In this document: positions 1-8,788 of the stretch, one piece after another | Numbering within the stretch: position 1 is the first letter of the stretch | How the letters are laid out: every line of letters starts with the position of its first letter | Assembly: GCA_002360535.1 (NCBI GenBank) | Contig: DEQR01000059.1 | Coordinates: 1 to 64,000, forward strand | Length of the DNA stretch: 64,000 nt | Source: Thiobacillus sp. UBA3361 | GTDB lineage: Bacteria > Pseudomonadota > Gammaproteobacteria > Burkholderiales > Thiobacillaceae | Direction of reading: 5' to 3' | Program-made: the position numbers and the translations under genes | The notes under the pieces: model-generated | Database searches by the model: none | What the model saw: only the letters and a program-made list of their open reading frames with translations | Told to the model about the DNA's origin: nothing

Positions 1-15
1 GCGCTCTTCCGATCT
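1..15. other. Residual Illumina adapter at contig end
   Basis: Bases 2-15 read CGCTCTTCCGATCT, which is the 3' end of the standard Illumina TruSeq adapter. In the reading frame of purC these bases would be its truncated 3' end, but they do not look genomic. The true genomic sequence probably starts near base 16. This is a library or assembly artefact, not biology. Confidence 0.9.
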
Positions 16-670
16 GGCCGGCATCGTCCAGGCCGAACTCGAGCTTGGTGTCGGCGATGATGATGCCCCGCGTCAGCGCGTAGTCGGCCGCTGCCTTGTA
101 CAGGGCGACGGCGGCGTCGCGCACCCGCGCCGCCAGGTCCGCCCCCAGCAGTCGCGCGCACTCGGCGAAGTCGATGTTCTCGTCGTGCTGACCCACCGCC
201 GCCTTGGTCGAGGGCGTGAACAGGGGCTCGGGCAGCTTGTCCGCCTGGCGCAGACCGGCGGGCAGCGCGATGCCGCACACCGCGCCGGTCTTCTGGTAAT
301 CGGCCCAGCCGGAGCCCACCAGATACCCCCGCACGATGGCCTCCACAGGCAGGGCCTTGAGGCGCTTGACCACCACCGCCCGGCCGCGCACCTGGTCGCG
401 CTCCGCCGGCGCCACCACGGCCTCGGGGTCTTCGCCGGTGAGCTGGTTGGGCAGGATGTGGGCCAGCCGCGCGAACCAGAAATCCGCCACCGCCGTCAGC
501 ACCCGCCCCTTGCCGGGGATGGGCGTGGGCAGAACGACATCGAAGGCCGACAGCCGGTCAGTGGTGACGATCAGCATGCGCTGCTCGTCGATGGCGTAGA
601 TGTCGCGCACCTTGCCCTTGTGGAGCAGGGGCAGGCTCTGGATGCTGGATTCGAACAGGGCGTCGGTCAT
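16..670 (-). CDS. purC: Phosphoribosylaminoimidazole-succinocarboxamide synthase, 3' end missing
   Basis: SAICAR synthetase, a cytoplasmic de novo purine enzyme that joins CAIR and aspartate using ATP. The visible 218 residues start MTDALFESS and contain the family's N-terminal HKGKVRDIY loop, then SAFDVVLPTPIPGKG, the VRGYLVGSGW segment and an LTRGIIIADTKLEFG stretch near the break. All of these are typical of the longer bacterial PurC (about 290-300 residues), so roughly 75 residues are missing beyond the contig edge. It lies downstream of fba in the same direction, but a strong terminator separates the two. purC therefore probably has its own promoter in the roughly 85-bp gap. The fba-purC order is common in betaproteobacteria. 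Confidence 0.95.
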
Positions 671-710
671 GGTCTGGTATCGGGATGACGATCGTTCGGG
701 ATTATCCCAA

Positions 711-738
711 GAAAAAAGGGCGGCCCGGGCCGCCCTTG
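711..738 (-). terminator. Rho-independent terminator after fba
   Basis: On the - strand a perfect 10-bp GC-rich stem (AAGGGCGGCC / GGCCGCCCTT, bases 716-737) with a 2-base loop is followed by six T residues. It lies 19 bp after the fba stop codon and before purC, so it should end the glycolytic transcript. Confidence 0.9.
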
Positions 739-756
739 TCGCCAAAGCTCGGTGGA

Positions 757-1824
757 TCAGTTGATCCGGGGATCCAGCTCGCCCTTGTCGTAGCGCTTCT
801 GCATGTCTTCCAGGCTATAGACCTTGCCGATCTTGCTGGCTTGGCCGGCGGCGCCGAAGGCTTCGTAGCGGGCCTTGCAGATGCCGCTCATGGCCTTGGT
901 GGCTTCCTTGAGGAACTTGCGCGGGTCGAAGTTCTTCTTGTCCTCGGCCAGGAATTTGCGGATGGAGCCGGTGGAGGCCATGCGCAGGTCGGTGTCGATG
1001 TTCACCTTGCGCACGCCGTTCTTGATGCCTTCCACGATCTCTTCCACGGGCACGCCGTAGGTCTGGCCCATGTCGCCGCCGTACTGGTTGATGATGGCGA
1101 GCCAGTCCTCGGGCACCGAGGAGGAGCCGTGCATGACCAGGTGCACGCTGGGGATGCGCTGGTGGATTTCCTTGACGCGGTCGATGCGCAGCACCTTGCC
1201 GGTGGGCTTCTGGGTGAACTTGTAGGCGCCGTGGGAGGTGCCGATGGCGATGGCCAGGGCGTCCACGTGGGTCTTAGCGACGAAGTCGGCGGCCTCGTTG
1301 GGGTCGGTCAGCAGGGCGCTATGGTCCAGGGTGCCCTCGGCGCCGTGGCCGTCTTCCTCGCCGGCCTTGCCGGTCTCCAGGGAGCCCAGGCAGCCCAGTT
1401 CACCTTCCACGGACACGCCGCAGGCGTGGGCCAGTTCCACCACGTGGCGGGTGGTGTCCACGTTGTACTCATAGGTGGAGGGGGTCTTGCCGTCGGTGCC
1501 CAGGGAGCCGTCCATCATCACGGAGCTGAAGCCGGACTGGATGGAGCGGAAGCAGATGCTGGGGGAGGCGCCGTGGTCCTGGTGCATGCACACCGGGATC
1601 TGGGGATAGGACTCGATGGCGGCCAGGATCAGGTGGCGCAGGAAGGGCTCGCCGGCGTAGGAACGGGCGCCGGCGGAGCCTTGCAGGATCACCGGGCTGT
1701 CGGTGGCGGCGGCGGCCTGCATGATGGCCTGCACCTGTTCCATGTTGTTGACGTTGAAGGCGGGCAGGCCATAGCCGTGTTCGGCGGCGTGGTCCAGCAG
1801 TTGACGCAGGGAAATCAGTGCCAT
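757..1824 (-). CDS. fba: Class II fructose-1,6-bisphosphate aldolase
   Basis: Zinc-dependent aldolase of glycolysis, gluconeogenesis and the Calvin cycle; it interconverts fructose-1,6-bisphosphate with dihydroxyacetone phosphate and glyceraldehyde-3-phosphate. The 355-residue length is normal for the CbbA-type class II enzyme. Zinc and substrate motifs are visible: HQDHGAS at residues 81-87, GTSHGAYKF in the middle and MHGSSSVP after it, with NIDTDLR in the C-terminal half. The ATG has a good AGGAG ribosome site about 8 bases upstream. It is the last gene of the tkt-gap-pgk-pyk-fba run and is followed by the terminator at 711-738. Class I aldolase is excluded by the motifs. Confidence 0.97.
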   Translation of the reverse strand: MALISLRQLLDHAAEHGYGLPAFNVNNMEQVQAIMQAAAATDSPVILQGSAGARSYAGEPFLRHLILAAIESYPQIPVCMHQDHGASPSICFRSIQSGFSSVMMDGSLGTDGKTPSTYEYNVDTTRHVVELAHACGVSVEGELGCLGSLETGKAGEEDGHGAEGTLDHSALLTDPNEAADFVAKTHVDALAIAIGTSHGAYKFTQKPTGKVLRIDRVKEIHQRIPSVHLVMHGSSSVPEDWLAIINQYGGDMGQTYGVPVEEIVEGIKNGVRKVNIDTDLRMASTGSIRKFLAEDKKNFDPRKFLKEATKAMSGICKARYEAFGAAGQASKIGKVYSLEDMQKRYDKGELDPRIN

Positions 1825-1851
1825 CTGTCGTTCTCCTATAGCAATTGGGGT

Positions 1852-3288
1852 TCAGGTTTTCTTGCGATCGCCCACACGGACGATCTTCAGGGTGTTGGTG
1901 CCGCCGGGCTTGCCGATGGGCTCGCCGATGGTCAGCAGGATCAGGTCGCCGTTGCGCACCGCGCCGCGCCGGCGCAGTTCGTCTTCCGCCTCGGCCAGCA
2001 ACTGGTCGCGCATCTGGCTGGAGGGCTTGAAGTTGACCGGATAGACACCCCGGAATAGGGTGACCTTTCTACGGGTCTCCACCTCGGGCGTCAAGGCGTA
2101 GATGGGCACGTGGGTGCTGATGCGCGAGGTCCACAGGGCGGTGGAGCCGGACTGGGTCATGGCGGCAATGGCCTTCACGTTCAGGTGCAGCGCGGTGAAG
2201 GCCGCGGACTTGGCGATGGCCTCGTCAACGCGCAGGATGCCTTCGGCGATCGCCTGCTCGCTGAAGGTGGGTGGCTCCATTTCCTTTTCCGCCTCGATGC
2301 ACACCCGGTGCATGGCGCTGACCGTCTCCACCGGGAACTGGCCGGCGGCGGTCTCGGCGGACAACATGACCGCATCCGAACCATCCAGCACCGCGTTGGC
2401 CACGTCGGAGACCTCGGCCCGGGTGGGGATCGGGCTGGAGATCATGGATTCCATCATCTGCGTGGCGGTGATCACCAGTTTGTTCTTGGCGCGTGCCAGC
2501 CGGATCATTTTCTTTTGCAGCGCCGGCACGGCGGCGTCGCCCACCTCCACGCCCAGGTCGCCGCGCGCCACCATGATGGCATCGGAGGCATCGACGATTT
2601 CCTCCAGGGCGTGCACGGCCTCGGCGCGTTCGATCTTGGCGACGATCCAGGCCTTGCCGCCGGCGGCGCGCAGGATCTCGCGCGCCTGCTGGATGTCGGC
2701 CGCGGCACGGGGAAAGGACACGGCCAGATAGTCGGCCTTCAGCTTGGCCGCGGTCTTGATGTCCTCCACGTCCTTTTCGGTGAGCGCGGTGGCGGACAGG
2801 CCGCCGCCCTTGCGGTTGATGCCCTTGTTGTTGGACAGGGCGCCGCCGCGGATGACCTTGCAGATGACCTTGTTGCCCTTGACCTCCTCGACCCACATCT
2901 CGATACGGCCGTCGTCCAGTAACAGGGTCGAGCCCCGCGAGACGTCCTTGACCAGGTCCTTGTAGTCCAGGCCCACTTGTCCGTCGTCACCCAGGATGCA
3001 ATCGGCATCCAGGGTAAAGGATTCGCCATCCTTCAGGTTGACCTTGCCGTCCTTGAACTTGCCGATGCGGATCTTCGGCCCCTGCAGATCCACCAGCACG
3101 CCCACCGCGCGGCCTCGGGTCTTGGCCAGGGAGCGCACCAGCTCGGCGCGCTGCATATGCTCCTCAGGGGTGCCATGGGAAAAATTGAGCCGGACCACAT
3201 CCACCCCGGCCTCGATCATGCGATCCATGACCTTGGGGTCGGAGCAGGCCGGACCGACGGTGGCGACTATCTTTGTTCTTCGTAGCAT
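1852..3288 (-). CDS. pyk: Pyruvate kinase
   Basis: Converts phosphoenolpyruvate and ADP to pyruvate and ATP in the cytoplasm. The 478-residue protein begins MLRRTKIVATVGPAC and has the nucleotide and metal-binding segments VDLQGPKIRIG, KIERAEAV and ARGDLGVEVG. The signature MMESMISSPIPTRAEVSDVANAV is followed by SDAVMLSAETA and then a normal C-terminal allosteric domain ending in GDRKKT. Length and order fit the PykA-type enzyme. It lies 28 bp upstream of fba. Between it and pgk is a short REP palindrome, so message from pgk must read through that hairpin or pyk has extra initiation. No strong Shine-Dalgarno is seen before its ATG. Confidence 0.97.
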   Translation of the reverse strand: MLRRTKIVATVGPACSDPKVMDRMIEAGVDVVRLNFSHGTPEEHMQRAELVRSLAKTRGRAVGVLVDLQGPKIRIGKFKDGKVNLKDGESFTLDADCILGDDGQVGLDYKDLVKDVSRGSTLLLDDGRIEMWVEEVKGNKVICKVIRGGALSNNKGINRKGGGLSATALTEKDVEDIKTAAKLKADYLAVSFPRAAADIQQAREILRAAGGKAWIVAKIERAEAVHALEEIVDASDAIMVARGDLGVEVGDAAVPALQKKMIRLARAKNKLVITATQMMESMISSPIPTRAEVSDVANAVLDGSDAVMLSAETAAGQFPVETVSAMHRVCIEAEKEMEPPTFSEQAIAEGILRVDEAIAKSAAFTALHLNVKAIAAMTQSGSTALWTSRISTHVPIYALTPEVETRRKVTLFRGVYPVNFKPSSQMRDQLLAEAEDELRRRGAVRNGDLILLTIGEPIGKPGGTNTLKIVRVGDRKKT

Positions 3289-3304
3289 GATTTATCCGGG
3301 TGTC

Positions 3305-3354
3305 GTAGGAGCGGGCTTGCCCGCGAACAGGGTTGCGGGCAAGCCCGCTCCTAC
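3305..3354. repeat. REP-type palindrome (gcgggcttgcccgc variant)
   Basis: A 50-bp element with GTAGGAGCGGGCTTGCCCGC at one end and its near reverse complement at the other, between pyk and pgk. It has the outline of the widespread GTAGGAG...CTCCTAC REP family. Five other copies in this window share the outer GTAGGAGCGG arms but differ in the inner stem. As RNA it would fold into a hairpin between the two genes. Confidence 0.85.
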
Positions 3355-3358
3355 AAAC

Positions 3359-4543
3359 TCAGCCGGCGGCGCGCTTCTCCAGGATATCCACGGCGGGCAG
3401 GACCTTGCCCTCCAGGTATTCCAGGAAGGCCCCACCGGCGGTGGAGATGTAGGATACCTTGTCGTAGATGTCATATTTTTGAATCGCGGCGATGGTGTCG
3501 CCGCCCCCGGCCAGGGTGAAGGCCTTGGTCTCGGCGATGGCCTTGGCAATGGCCTTGGTGCCGTCGCCGAACTGGTCGAACTCGAACACGCCCACCGGGC
3601 CGTTCCACACCACGGTGCCGGCCTTCATGATGATATCCACCAGTTCCTGGGCGGACTTGGGGCCGATGTCGAAGATCATGTCGTCGTCGGCCACGGCGTC
3701 GGCGGCCTTGCCCACGGCGGGCTCGTTGGCGTCGAACTGCTTGCCGCAGACCACATCCACGGCGATGGGGATGGTGGCGCCGCGCTTGGACATTTTCTCG
3801 ATGAGGCCCTTGGCGGTGGGAATCAGGTCGTGCTCGCAAAGGGACTTACCGACATTCTTGCCGGTGGCGGCCAGGAAGGTGTTGGCGATGCCGCCGCCCA
3901 CCACCAGCTGGTCGCACTTCTCGGACAGGGCTTCCAGAACGGTGAGCTTGGTGGAGACCTTGGAGCCGCCGACGATGGCCACCATGGGTCGGGCGGGGGC
4001 GGCCAGGGCCTTGCCCAGGGCGTCCAGTTCCTCGGTCACCAGCATGCCGGCGCAGGCGGTGGGGGCGAACTGAGCGATGCCATAGGTGGAGGCCTCGGCC
4101 CGGTGGGCGGTGCCGAAGGCGTCCATGACGAAGACGTCGCACAGGGCGGCGTACTTTTTGGCGGTCTCTTCCACGTTCTTCTTCTCGCCCTTGTTGACGC
4201 GACAGTTTTCCAGCAGGACGACTTCGCCCTCGGCGACGTCGAAGCCGCCATTGACCCAATCCTTGATCAGGCGCACGGGCTTGCCCAGCTTGGCGGACAT
4301 GACTTCCGCCACGGGGGCCAGGGAGACCTCGGGGGTCCACTCGCCCTCGGTGGGGCGGCCCAGGTGGGAGGTGACCATGACCTTGGCGCCCGCCTTCATG
4401 GCGTGCTCGATGGTGGGCATGGAGGCGGTGATGCGGGCATCGGAGGTGACCTTGCCTTCCTTGACGGGCACGTTGAGGTCGGCGCGGATGAAGACGCGCT
4501 TGCCTTTCAGGTCCAGGTCGGTCATGCGGAGGAATTTGGCCAT
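3359..4543 (-). CDS. pgk: Phosphoglycerate kinase
   Basis: Reversibly transfers phosphate between 1,3-bisphosphoglycerate and ADP. The 394-residue monomer has the N-terminal substrate segment RADLNVPVKEGKV, the SHLGRPTEG loop, the hinge GGSKVSTKL, and the C-terminal nucleotide-binding segments NGPVGVFEF and GGGDTIAA. A good AAGGAG ribosome site precedes the ATG. It sits between gap and pyk on the same strand. The 135-bp gap to gap contains a symmetric 7-bp-period palindrome (4614-4672) that could affect read-through. Confidence 0.97.
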   Translation of the reverse strand: MAKFLRMTDLDLKGKRVFIRADLNVPVKEGKVTSDARITASMPTIEHAMKAGAKVMVTSHLGRPTEGEWTPEVSLAPVAEVMSAKLGKPVRLIKDWVNGGFDVAEGEVVLLENCRVNKGEKKNVEETAKKYAALCDVFVMDAFGTAHRAEASTYGIAQFAPTACAGMLVTEELDALGKALAAPARPMVAIVGGSKVSTKLTVLEALSEKCDQLVVGGGIANTFLAATGKNVGKSLCEHDLIPTAKGLIEKMSKRGATIPIAVDVVCGKQFDANEPAVGKAADAVADDDMIFDIGPKSAQELVDIIMKAGTVVWNGPVGVFEFDQFGDGTKAIAKAIAETKAFTLAGGGDTIAAIQKYDIYDKVSYISTAGGAFLEYLEGKVLPAVDILEKRAAG

Positions 4544-4613
4544 TGTTGTGCTCCTTGGAAAGTTAAGCGGTAAGGGTTGAGTGGGCCCAGGCCTTACGGC
4601 TCACGAAATAGGT

Positions 4614-4672
4614 ACAAGAGACAAGAAACAAGTTACAAGGAAAACCTTGCAACTTGAATCTTGCCCCTTGAG
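4614..4672. repeat. Palindromic 7-bp-period array (CAAG x4 / CTTG x4)
   Basis: CAAG begins at 4615, 4622, 4629 and 4636, exactly every 7 bases. CTTG begins at 4646, 4653, 4660 and 4667, again every 7 bases. The two halves are mirror-symmetric around 4642/4643, with 21 of 28 positions able to pair. The inner part (AAGTTRCAAGG / CCTTGCAACTT) makes an 11-bp stem with one mismatch. It fills the gap between gap and pgk. On the - strand the stem is followed by a T-rich stretch, so it may act as a weak attenuator. Confidence 0.8.
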
Positions 4673-4678
4673 TCTGCC

Positions 4679-5677
4679 TTACTTGGCGACGTGCTCCACC
4701 AGACGGAGCATGTTGCAGGTGTAGCCGTACTCGTTGTCATACCAGGACACCACCTTGACGAAGGTGCCGTCCAGGGCGATGCCGGCCTCGGCGTCGAAGG
4801 TGGAGGGAGCGGCGTTACCCACGAAGTCGGTGGACACCACCTTTTCCTCGGTGTAGCCCAGCACGCCCTTCAGGGCGCCCTCGGAGGCGGCCTTCATGGC
4901 CTTGCAGATGTCCTCGTAGGAGGCTTCCTTGCTCAGTTCCACGGTCAGGTCCACCACGGAGACGTCGGAGGTGGGTACGCGGAAGGCCATGCCAGTGAGT
5001 TTCTTGTTCAGCTCGGGCAGCACCTTGCCGACGGCCTTGGCGGCACCGGTGGAGGAGGGGATGATGTTCTCCAGGATGCCACGGCCGCCGCGCCAATCCT
5101 TCTTGGAGGGGCCGTCAACGGTCTTCTGGGTGGCGGTGGCGGCGTGCACGGTGGTCATCAGGCCGCGCTTGATGCCCCAGTTGTCGTGCAGCACCTTGGC
5201 CACGGGGGCCAGGCAGTTGGTGGTGCAGGACGCGGCGGAGACGATGGCCTGGCCGGCGTAGGTGGCGTGGTTCACGCCGTACACGAACATGGGGGTGTCG
5301 TCCTTGGCGGGGGCGGACTGGACCACCTTCTTGGCGCCGGCGACGATGTGGGCCTGGCAGGACTCGGTGGTCAGGAAGAAGCCCGTGCAGTCGATGACGA
5401 TGTCGGCGCCCACTTCGTTCCACTTGAGGTTGGCGGGGTCCTTCTCGGCGGTCAGGCGGATCTTCTTGCCGTTCACCACCATGTTGGCGCCATCGACTGC
5501 GATGGTGCCGTTGAAGCGGCCATGCACGGAGTCGTACTTCAGCATGTAGGCCAGGTAATCGGGTTCCAGCAGGTCGTTGATGGCGACGATCTCGATGTTC
5601 GGGAAGTCACGGGTGACGGCACGGAAGACCATGCGGCCGATGCGGCCGAAACCATTGATGCCAACTTTGATAGCCAT
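4679..5677 (-). CDS. gap: Glyceraldehyde-3-phosphate dehydrogenase, type I
   Basis: Oxidises glyceraldehyde-3-phosphate to 1,3-bisphosphoglycerate with NAD(P). The 332-residue protein starts MAIKVGINGFGRIGRM (Rossmann fold), has NDLLEPDYLAYMLKYDSVHG after the second strand, the catalytic cysteine motif SAASCTTNCLAP, and the C-terminal WYDNEYGY signature. The ATG follows an AAGGAG ribosome site at 7 bases. It lies downstream of tkt and upstream of pgk, the usual order in betaproteobacteria. It serves glycolysis, and would also serve a Calvin cycle if one is present; this window shows no RuBisCO or phosphoribulokinase. Cofactor preference cannot be decided from the sequence alone. Confidence 0.97.
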   Translation of the reverse strand: MAIKVGINGFGRIGRMVFRAVTRDFPNIEIVAINDLLEPDYLAYMLKYDSVHGRFNGTIAVDGANMVVNGKKIRLTAEKDPANLKWNEVGADIVIDCTGFFLTTESCQAHIVAGAKKVVQSAPAKDDTPMFVYGVNHATYAGQAIVSAASCTTNCLAPVAKVLHDNWGIKRGLMTTVHAATATQKTVDGPSKKDWRGGRGILENIIPSSTGAAKAVGKVLPELNKKLTGMAFRVPTSDVSVVDLTVELSKEASYEDICKAMKAASEGALKGVLGYTEEKVVSTDFVGNAAPSTFDAEAGIALDGTFVKVVSWYDNEYGYTCNMLRLVEHVAK

Positions 5678-5713
5678 GTAACGCTCCTTGTGTTGAGTTA
5701 GCTGAAAGACGAA

Positions 5714-5732
5714 GGGGTGCCCGTGGCACCCC
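5714..5732 (-). terminator. Hairpin between tkt and gap (possible attenuator)
   Basis: GGGGTGCC and GGCACCCC form a perfect 8-bp stem with a 3-base loop just after the tkt stop codon. On the - strand it is followed by CTTCGTCTTTC rather than a clean T-run, so it is more likely a weak terminator or processing site than a full stop. Confidence 0.5.
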
Positions 5733-5740
5733 CGGATCGG

Positions 5741-7726
5741 TTAGAGGATGCCCTTGACGGTGGCGACCACGTTTTCCACCGTGAAGCCGAACTCCTTGAA
5801 CAGCTGGCCGGCGGGGGCGGATTCGCCGAAGCGGTCCAGGCCCACCACGGCGCCGCGCAGGCCGACGTATTTCCACCAGCCGTCGGTGACACCGGCCTCG
5901 ATGGCGACCTTGTGCACGGTGGGCAGCAGCACGCTGTCCTTGTAGGCCTTGTCCTGCTTGTCGAAGGTGTTGGTGCAGGGCATGGACACCACGCGGGCGG
6001 CAATGCCGTCGGCCTTCAGGGCTTCCTGGGCCTTCAGGGCCAATTCCACCTCAGAGCCTGTGGCGATCAGCACCGCCTTGGCATCGGCGGCGTCGGACAG
6101 CACATAGCCGCCCCGCGCGATCTCGGCCACCTGGGCCTCGCTGCGCTGGACGAAGGGCAGGTTCTGGCGCGACAGGATCAGACTGGTGGGGCCATCCTTC
6201 TTCTCCACGGCGGCCACCCAGGCCACCAGGGTCTCGGTGGTGTCGCAGGGACGCCAGACGGACATGTTGGGGATCATGCGCAGGGTGGCGGTCTGTTCCA
6301 CGGGCTGGTGGGTGGGGCCGTCCTCGCCCAGGCCGATGGAGTCGTGGGTGAACACGTAGATCACGCGCTGCTTCATCAGCGCCGACATGCGCAGGGCGTT
6401 GCGGGCGTATTCCGAGAACATCAGGAAGGTGCCGCCGAAGGGCAGGATGCCCCCGTGCAGCGCCATGCCGTTCATGATGTGGCTCATGCCGAACTCGCGA
6501 ACGCCGTAGGAGATGTAATTGGCCTGCTCGTGGCGGTGGATGGGCTGGCAGTTGGGCCAGTTGGTCAGGTTGGAACCGGTCAGGTCGGCGGAGCCGCCCA
6601 CCCGCTCGGGCAGGGTGGCGACCAGGCGCTCGATGGCCAGGGCGGAAGCCTTGCGGGTGGCGACCGTCTCGGCCTTCTCCAGGGTGGTCTTCATGGCGGC
6701 GGCGACGCGGCCGGCCCAATCGGCGGGCAGGTCGCCGGCCATGCGGCGCTTGAACTCGGCGGCCTCAGCCGGGAAGGCCTTGGCGTACTCGGCGAACTTG
6801 TTGTCCCAGAGCTTTTCCACCCCTTCGCCCTTGGTCTTGGCATTCCAACCCTCATAGACGTCCTCGGGGATGACGAAGGGCTCGTGGTTCCAGCCGATGT
6901 GCTTGCGGGTGGCATCGATCTCGGCCTGGCCCAGGGCGGCGCCGTGCACGTCGTGGGTGCCTTCCTTGTTGGGGGAGCCCTTGCCGATGATGGTCTTGCA
7001 CTGGATCAGGGTGGGCTTGTCGGCGGACTGCTTGGCTTTCTGAACCGCGGCTTCCACAGCGGCAAAGTCGTGGCCGTCCACGTTGCGGATCACGTTCCAG
7101 CCGTAGGCCTCGTAACGGCCGCACACGTCCTCGGTGAACCAGCCGTCGGTGTGGCCGTCGATGGAGATGCCATTGTCGTCCCAGAAGGCGATCAACTTGT
7201 TCAGCTTCCAGGTTCCGGCCAGGGAGCAGGCCTCATGGGAGATGCCTTCCATCATGCAGCCGTCGCCCAGGAACACGTAGGTGTGGTGGTTGACGATGTC
7301 ATGGCCGGGTTTGTTGAACTCCGCGGCCAGCAGCTTCTCCGCCAGGGCCATGCCCACGGCGTTGGTAATGCCCTGGCCCAGGGGGCCGGTGGTGGTCTCC
7401 ACGCCGGGGGCGTAGCCGTACTCGGGGTGGCCGGGGGTCTTGGAATGCAGTTGGCGGAACTGCTTGATGTCCTCGATGGACAGTTCGTAGCCGGTCAGGT
7501 GCAGCAGGGCGTAGATCAGCATGGACCCGTGGCCGTTGGACAGTACGAAGCGGTCCCGGTCGGCCCACTTGGGGTTGGCCGGGTTGTGGCGCAGGTGGTG
7601 GTTCCACAGCACTTCGGAGATTTCCGCCATGCCCATGGGGGCGCCGGGGTGGCCGGAGTTGGCCTTTTGCACGGCGTCCATGGCGAGGGCGCGGATGGCG
7701 TTGGCGAGGTCGGTGCGGGTTGCCAT
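5741..7726 (-). CDS. tkt: Transketolase
   Basis: Thiamine-diphosphate enzyme that moves two-carbon units between sugar phosphates in the pentose phosphate and Calvin cycles. The 661 residues carry the N-terminal GHPGAPMGMA substrate segment, the thiamine-diphosphate motif beginning GDGCMMEG, the pyrimidine-domain signature GLGEDGPTHQPVEQ, and a normal C-terminal domain ending VENVVATVKGIL. GAGGAAG precedes the ATG at about 8 bases. It is the first gene of the glycolytic run. The 253-bp region upstream is AT-rich near 7905-7945 and should hold the operon promoter, but no convincing -35/-10 pair can be assigned. Confidence 0.97.
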   Translation of the reverse strand: MATRTDLANAIRALAMDAVQKANSGHPGAPMGMAEISEVLWNHHLRHNPANPKWADRDRFVLSNGHGSMLIYALLHLTGYELSIEDIKQFRQLHSKTPGHPEYGYAPGVETTTGPLGQGITNAVGMALAEKLLAAEFNKPGHDIVNHHTYVFLGDGCMMEGISHEACSLAGTWKLNKLIAFWDDNGISIDGHTDGWFTEDVCGRYEAYGWNVIRNVDGHDFAAVEAAVQKAKQSADKPTLIQCKTIIGKGSPNKEGTHDVHGAALGQAEIDATRKHIGWNHEPFVIPEDVYEGWNAKTKGEGVEKLWDNKFAEYAKAFPAEAAEFKRRMAGDLPADWAGRVAAAMKTTLEKAETVATRKASALAIERLVATLPERVGGSADLTGSNLTNWPNCQPIHRHEQANYISYGVREFGMSHIMNGMALHGGILPFGGTFLMFSEYARNALRMSALMKQRVIYVFTHDSIGLGEDGPTHQPVEQTATLRMIPNMSVWRPCDTTETLVAWVAAVEKKDGPTSLILSRQNLPFVQRSEAQVAEIARGGYVLSDAADAKAVLIATGSEVELALKAQEALKADGIAARVVSMPCTNTFDKQDKAYKDSVLLPTVHKVAIEAGVTDGWWKYVGLRGAVVGLDRFGESAPAGQLFKEFGFTVENVVATVKGIL

Positions 7727-7979
7727 GTTTTTTCTTCCTCGGAGAATAAAAAATCTTTACGGAAGCCCGGTAATTCGGACACAAGACTCGCGATTATCTA
7801 CATCCCCCCGCGACTGGGCAAGCAAGCCCGCACCCCAGAAACGGGGGGATTTTCGGGATGAGACCGGCCATCTCCAGTAAATCCGCGGTGCGCGGGGGAG
7901 ACACCGAGAAAATTAAAATATTTTTATAAGCCGCGATATCTTGTTTATTGACCGGGCTTCTGGTAAAGCCTTTGCAGCC

Positions 7980-8774
7980 TCAGGCGACCGTCCCGATCCA
8001 GGACTGCCATTCGGCATGCAACTCCGGTGTCAATGCCGCCACCACAGAATGGCTCCAGATGTCGCCCAGCCAGAACGGGCGACCATCCAGGGTGCCGGCC
8101 AGCCCACCCGCCTCGTGCAGGATCAGCCATCCGGCGGCGTAGTCCCACAGTTTCTGGCCGCCATGCACATAGACTTGCAGCCGGCCGGCGGCCAGGTAGC
8201 ACCAATCCAGGGTGCTGGCGCCCAGGTTGCGCTGCGAGCTGTACGGGTGTTCGGCCGCCAGCCGGCCCGACAGGGACTTGGGCAGACGCTTGAAGTCCAC
8301 CCCGGCGATGCAACGCCGCAACTTCTTCGGCGGGGTCTTCAACGGCAGACGGTCGCCGTCCACCCAGGCGCCCTGCCCTGCCTCGGCGTAGAAACACTCG
8401 TCAGCCTGGGGGTCATAGACCACGCCCAGCACCGTGCGCCCCTGACGCATCAGGGCGATGGACATGGCGAAGAACGGCATGCCGCTGACGAAGTTGGTGG
8501 TGCCATCGATGGGATCGACGCACCACAGGCCATCGCGTCCCTCCCGCCATAATCGTTGATGGGCAGCGTCATCCATCTCCTCGCCCAGCACCGGGTAGGG
8601 CAGGATGGCCCGCAACCGCTCCGTCAGTGCCTGTTGGGCGGCCACATCCGCCTCGGTGAACAGGCTGCCGTCATCCTTGCGGGCATGGGCGCACTTCAGA
8701 TAGCGCGGCATGACCTCGGCCCGGCCGACCTCGCGGACGGCCCGGATGACTTGATCGAGAACGCCGGAAGGCAT
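7980..8774 (-). CDS. Inositol monophosphatase family protein
   Basis: Mg-dependent, Li-sensitive phosphatase-fold enzyme of 264 residues. The three family motifs are present: a glutamate-containing GEEMDD after helix 2, the signature WCVDPIDGTTNFVSGMPFF, and the C-terminal LWDYAAGWLILHEAGG. Substrate could be inositol-1-phosphate, another sugar phosphate or a nucleotide phosphate; the family is promiscuous. The start at 8774 (MPSGVLDQVIRAV) gives normal length; a longer upstream reading would run into the preceding thioredoxin-like gene. It lies 14 bp downstream of that gene, probably co-transcribed. Adjacent to neither an inositol nor a phosphoadenosine gene, so the role is unresolved. Confidence 0.88.
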   Translation of the reverse strand: MPSGVLDQVIRAVREVGRAEVMPRYLKCAHARKDDGSLFTEADVAAQQALTERLRAILPYPVLGEEMDDAAHQRLWREGRDGLWCVDPIDGTTNFVSGMPFFAMSIALMRQGRTVLGVVYDPQADECFYAEAGQGAWVDGDRLPLKTPPKKLRRCIAGVDFKRLPKSLSGRLAAEHPYSSQRNLGASTLDWCYLAAGRLQVYVHGGQKLWDYAAGWLILHEAGGLAGTLDGRPFWLGDIWSHSVVAALTPELHAEWQSWIGTVA

Positions 8775-8788
8775 GACGCAGTCGCGGG

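Noticed and set aside
685..2058. Long open frame on the + strand opposite fba and pyk
   Set aside because: Gly/Ala/His/Val-rich translation with no domains; a shadow of high-GC coding on the other strand.
4614..4672. CRISPR-like array
   Set aside because: Units are 7 bp and contiguous with mirror symmetry; no spacers and no cas genes are present anywhere in the window.
5717..7861. 714-codon open frame opposite tkt
   Set aside because: Antisense shadow of a perfectly conserved transketolase; composition is typical of the complement of high-GC codons.
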